Assembly (NCBI GenBank): GCA_003280485.1
Contig: QCEU01000009.1
Coordinates: 1 to 43,028 of the forward strand
DNA length: 43,028 bases
Direction of reading: 5' to 3'
DNA from: Pelagibacteraceae bacterium AG-359-O02
GTDB taxonomy: Bacteria > Pseudomonadota > Alphaproteobacteria > Pelagibacterales > Pelagibacteraceae
Each line of letters starts with the position of its first letter. Position 1 is the stretch's first letter. The position numbers and the translations under genes were made by a program. Below the pieces are notes generated by a model, which saw only the letters and a program-made list of their open reading frames with translations, searched no databases and was not told the origin of the DNA. Below are positions 42,232 to 43,028 of this stretch, piece by piece.

Positions 42232-43028
42232 ATGAGTAAAAACAAACATCCAGAAACAATAGCATTACATGGTGGAGATTACAGAAGCGATCCTGCAACA
42301 ACAGCGGTAGCAGTACCACTATATAGAACAACATCTTATCAATTTAATGACACTGACCATGCTGCAAATTTATTTGCACTAAAAGAATTTGGAAACATAT
42401 ACACAAGAATTATGAATCCAACAAATGATGTACTTGAAAAAAGAGTTGCGGCTCTTGAAGGAGGACTTGCAGCTGTGACAGTTGGTTCAGGTCAAGCAGC
42501 ATCAACATTTGCCATAATGAACGTGTGTCAATCAGGTGACAACTTTATTAGTTCAACTGATTTATATGGTGGAACAGTTAACTTATTCACTCATACACTT
42601 AAAAAATTAGGTATTGAATGTAGATATGCAGATCCCTCAGATCCAAGTAATTTTGAAAAATTAATTGATGATAAAACAAGATGTTTTTATGCAGAGACCT
42701 TGCCTAATCCATACTTAAGAGTATTTCCAATCAAGGAAGTTTCGGATATTGGAAGAAAGCATAATATTCCATTAATTATGGATAATACTGCAGCACCAAT
42801 TATTTGTAAACCTCTAGAACATGGTGCAGCGGTAGTAGTTCACTCGCTTACTAAATTCATTGGAGGTCACGGTACAGTTATTGGTGGAGCTCTTGTTGAT
42901 GGAGGTAATTTTGATTGGACAAAAGATCCAAAAAGACAACCATTATTTAATGAGCCAGATGCTAGTTATGGTGGAGCAAAATGGGGTGAAGTAGTGCCAC
43001 AATTAACAGGTGCAAATGTTTCATTTGC
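42232..43028 (+). CDS. Second O-acetylhomoserine sulfhydrylase-like PLP enzyme (3' end beyond window)
   Basis: The first 265 codons of a second Cys/Met-metabolism PLP enzyme: MSKNKHPETIALHGGDYRSD at the start, PLYRTTSYQFNDTDHAANLF, YTRIMNPTNDVLEKRVAALEGG, and the PLP lysine Lys208 in HSLTKFIGGHG. It is clearly paralogous to the gene at 40024 but diverged along most of its length, so the two likely differ in substrate. It starts 61 bp after the hydrolase gene with its own ribosome binding site (GAAGGGGA). The leader can form TGTATTT/AAATACA (42184-42190, 42204-42210). Confidence 0.9.
   Translation, partial: MSKNKHPETIALHGGDYRSDPATTAVAVPLYRTTSYQFNDTDHAANLFALKEFGNIYTRIMNPTNDVLEKRVAALEGGLAAVTVGSGQAASTFAIMNVCQSGDNFISSTDLYGGTVNLFTHTLKKLGIECRYADPSDPSNFEKLIDDKTRCFYAETLPNPYLRVFPIKEVSDIGRKHNIPLIMDNTAAPIICKPLEHGAAVVVHSLTKFIGGHGTVIGGALVDGGNFDWTKDPKRQPLFNEPDASYGGAKWGEVVPQLTGANVSF

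Noticed and set aside
1-43028. CRISPR arrays, insertion sequences, rRNA genes
   Set aside because: No regularly spaced direct repeats, no transposase genes or terminal repeats with target duplication, and no rRNA sequence were seen by eye.

Overview
The window is very AT-rich, gene-dense chromosomal DNA from a streamlined marine alphaproteobacterium, most probably the SAR11 clade (Candidatus Pelagibacter or a close relative). The grounds are the low GC, heavy AAA/TTA/ATT codon use, intergenic gaps of mostly 0-30 bp, many 4-44 bp gene overlaps, and the gene set: four-subunit sarcosine oxidase, proton-pumping pyrophosphatase, paired O-acetylhomoserine-sulfhydrylase-like enzymes, and a full lepB-rnc-recO/pdxJ-acpS/rib block. 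This placement is inferred from gene content and style; no database was searched.

Layout. 1-2334 (+): the tail of an O-methyltransferase-like gene, a tRNA uridine hydroxylase (trhO) and a MATE transporter. 2296-7365 (-): soxB-soxD-soxA-soxG, with a perfect 14-bp palindrome in front of soxB. 7430-7520 (+): tRNA-Ser(GCU). 7525-9711 (-): a soluble lytic transglycosylase, divergent from a long forward run that starts with dapA. 9739-17060 (+): dapA, smpB, folK, a short Rel, pyrE, pdxJ, acpS, lepB, rnc, recO (no era between rnc and recO). 17061-18041 (-): hemB. 18110-27659 (+): an Asp/Asn hydroxylase-like oxygenase, rpiB, glyA, nrdR, ribD, ribE, a ribB fusion with a degenerate ribA half, ribH, nusB, thiL, hppA.

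27718-34656 is the accessory part. It holds a GIY-YIG protein, a two-headed glycosyltransferase, a second glycosyltransferase, an FkbM methyltransferase, a tyrosine recombinase with a 35-bp dyad at its start that looks like a recombination core site, a 54-aa membrane protein, a DUF2938-type membrane protein, a roughly 220-260 nt highly structured RNA of unknown family ending in a strong terminator, a minimal Ogt/MGMT-like gene starting 5 nt after that terminator, and 523 bp without a gene. 34657-39876 (-) returns to core functions: two transporters, hom, a small lipoprotein, argC, rpsI, rplM. 40024-43028 (+) carries two paralogous PLP sulfhydrylases around an alpha/beta hydrolase; the second runs off the window.

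Metabolically, sarcosine oxidase and GlyA connect methylated amines to glycine, serine and one-carbon folate. dapA, hom and argC serve amino-acid synthesis, the MetY-like pair serves sulfur assimilation and methionine, and the rib genes with nrdR and nusB form a conserved block. The most unusual items are the structured RNA/terminator/ogt arrangement, the dyad at the recombinase, the CxC zinc knuckles in NrdR, and the domain losses in Rel and the ribB fusion.
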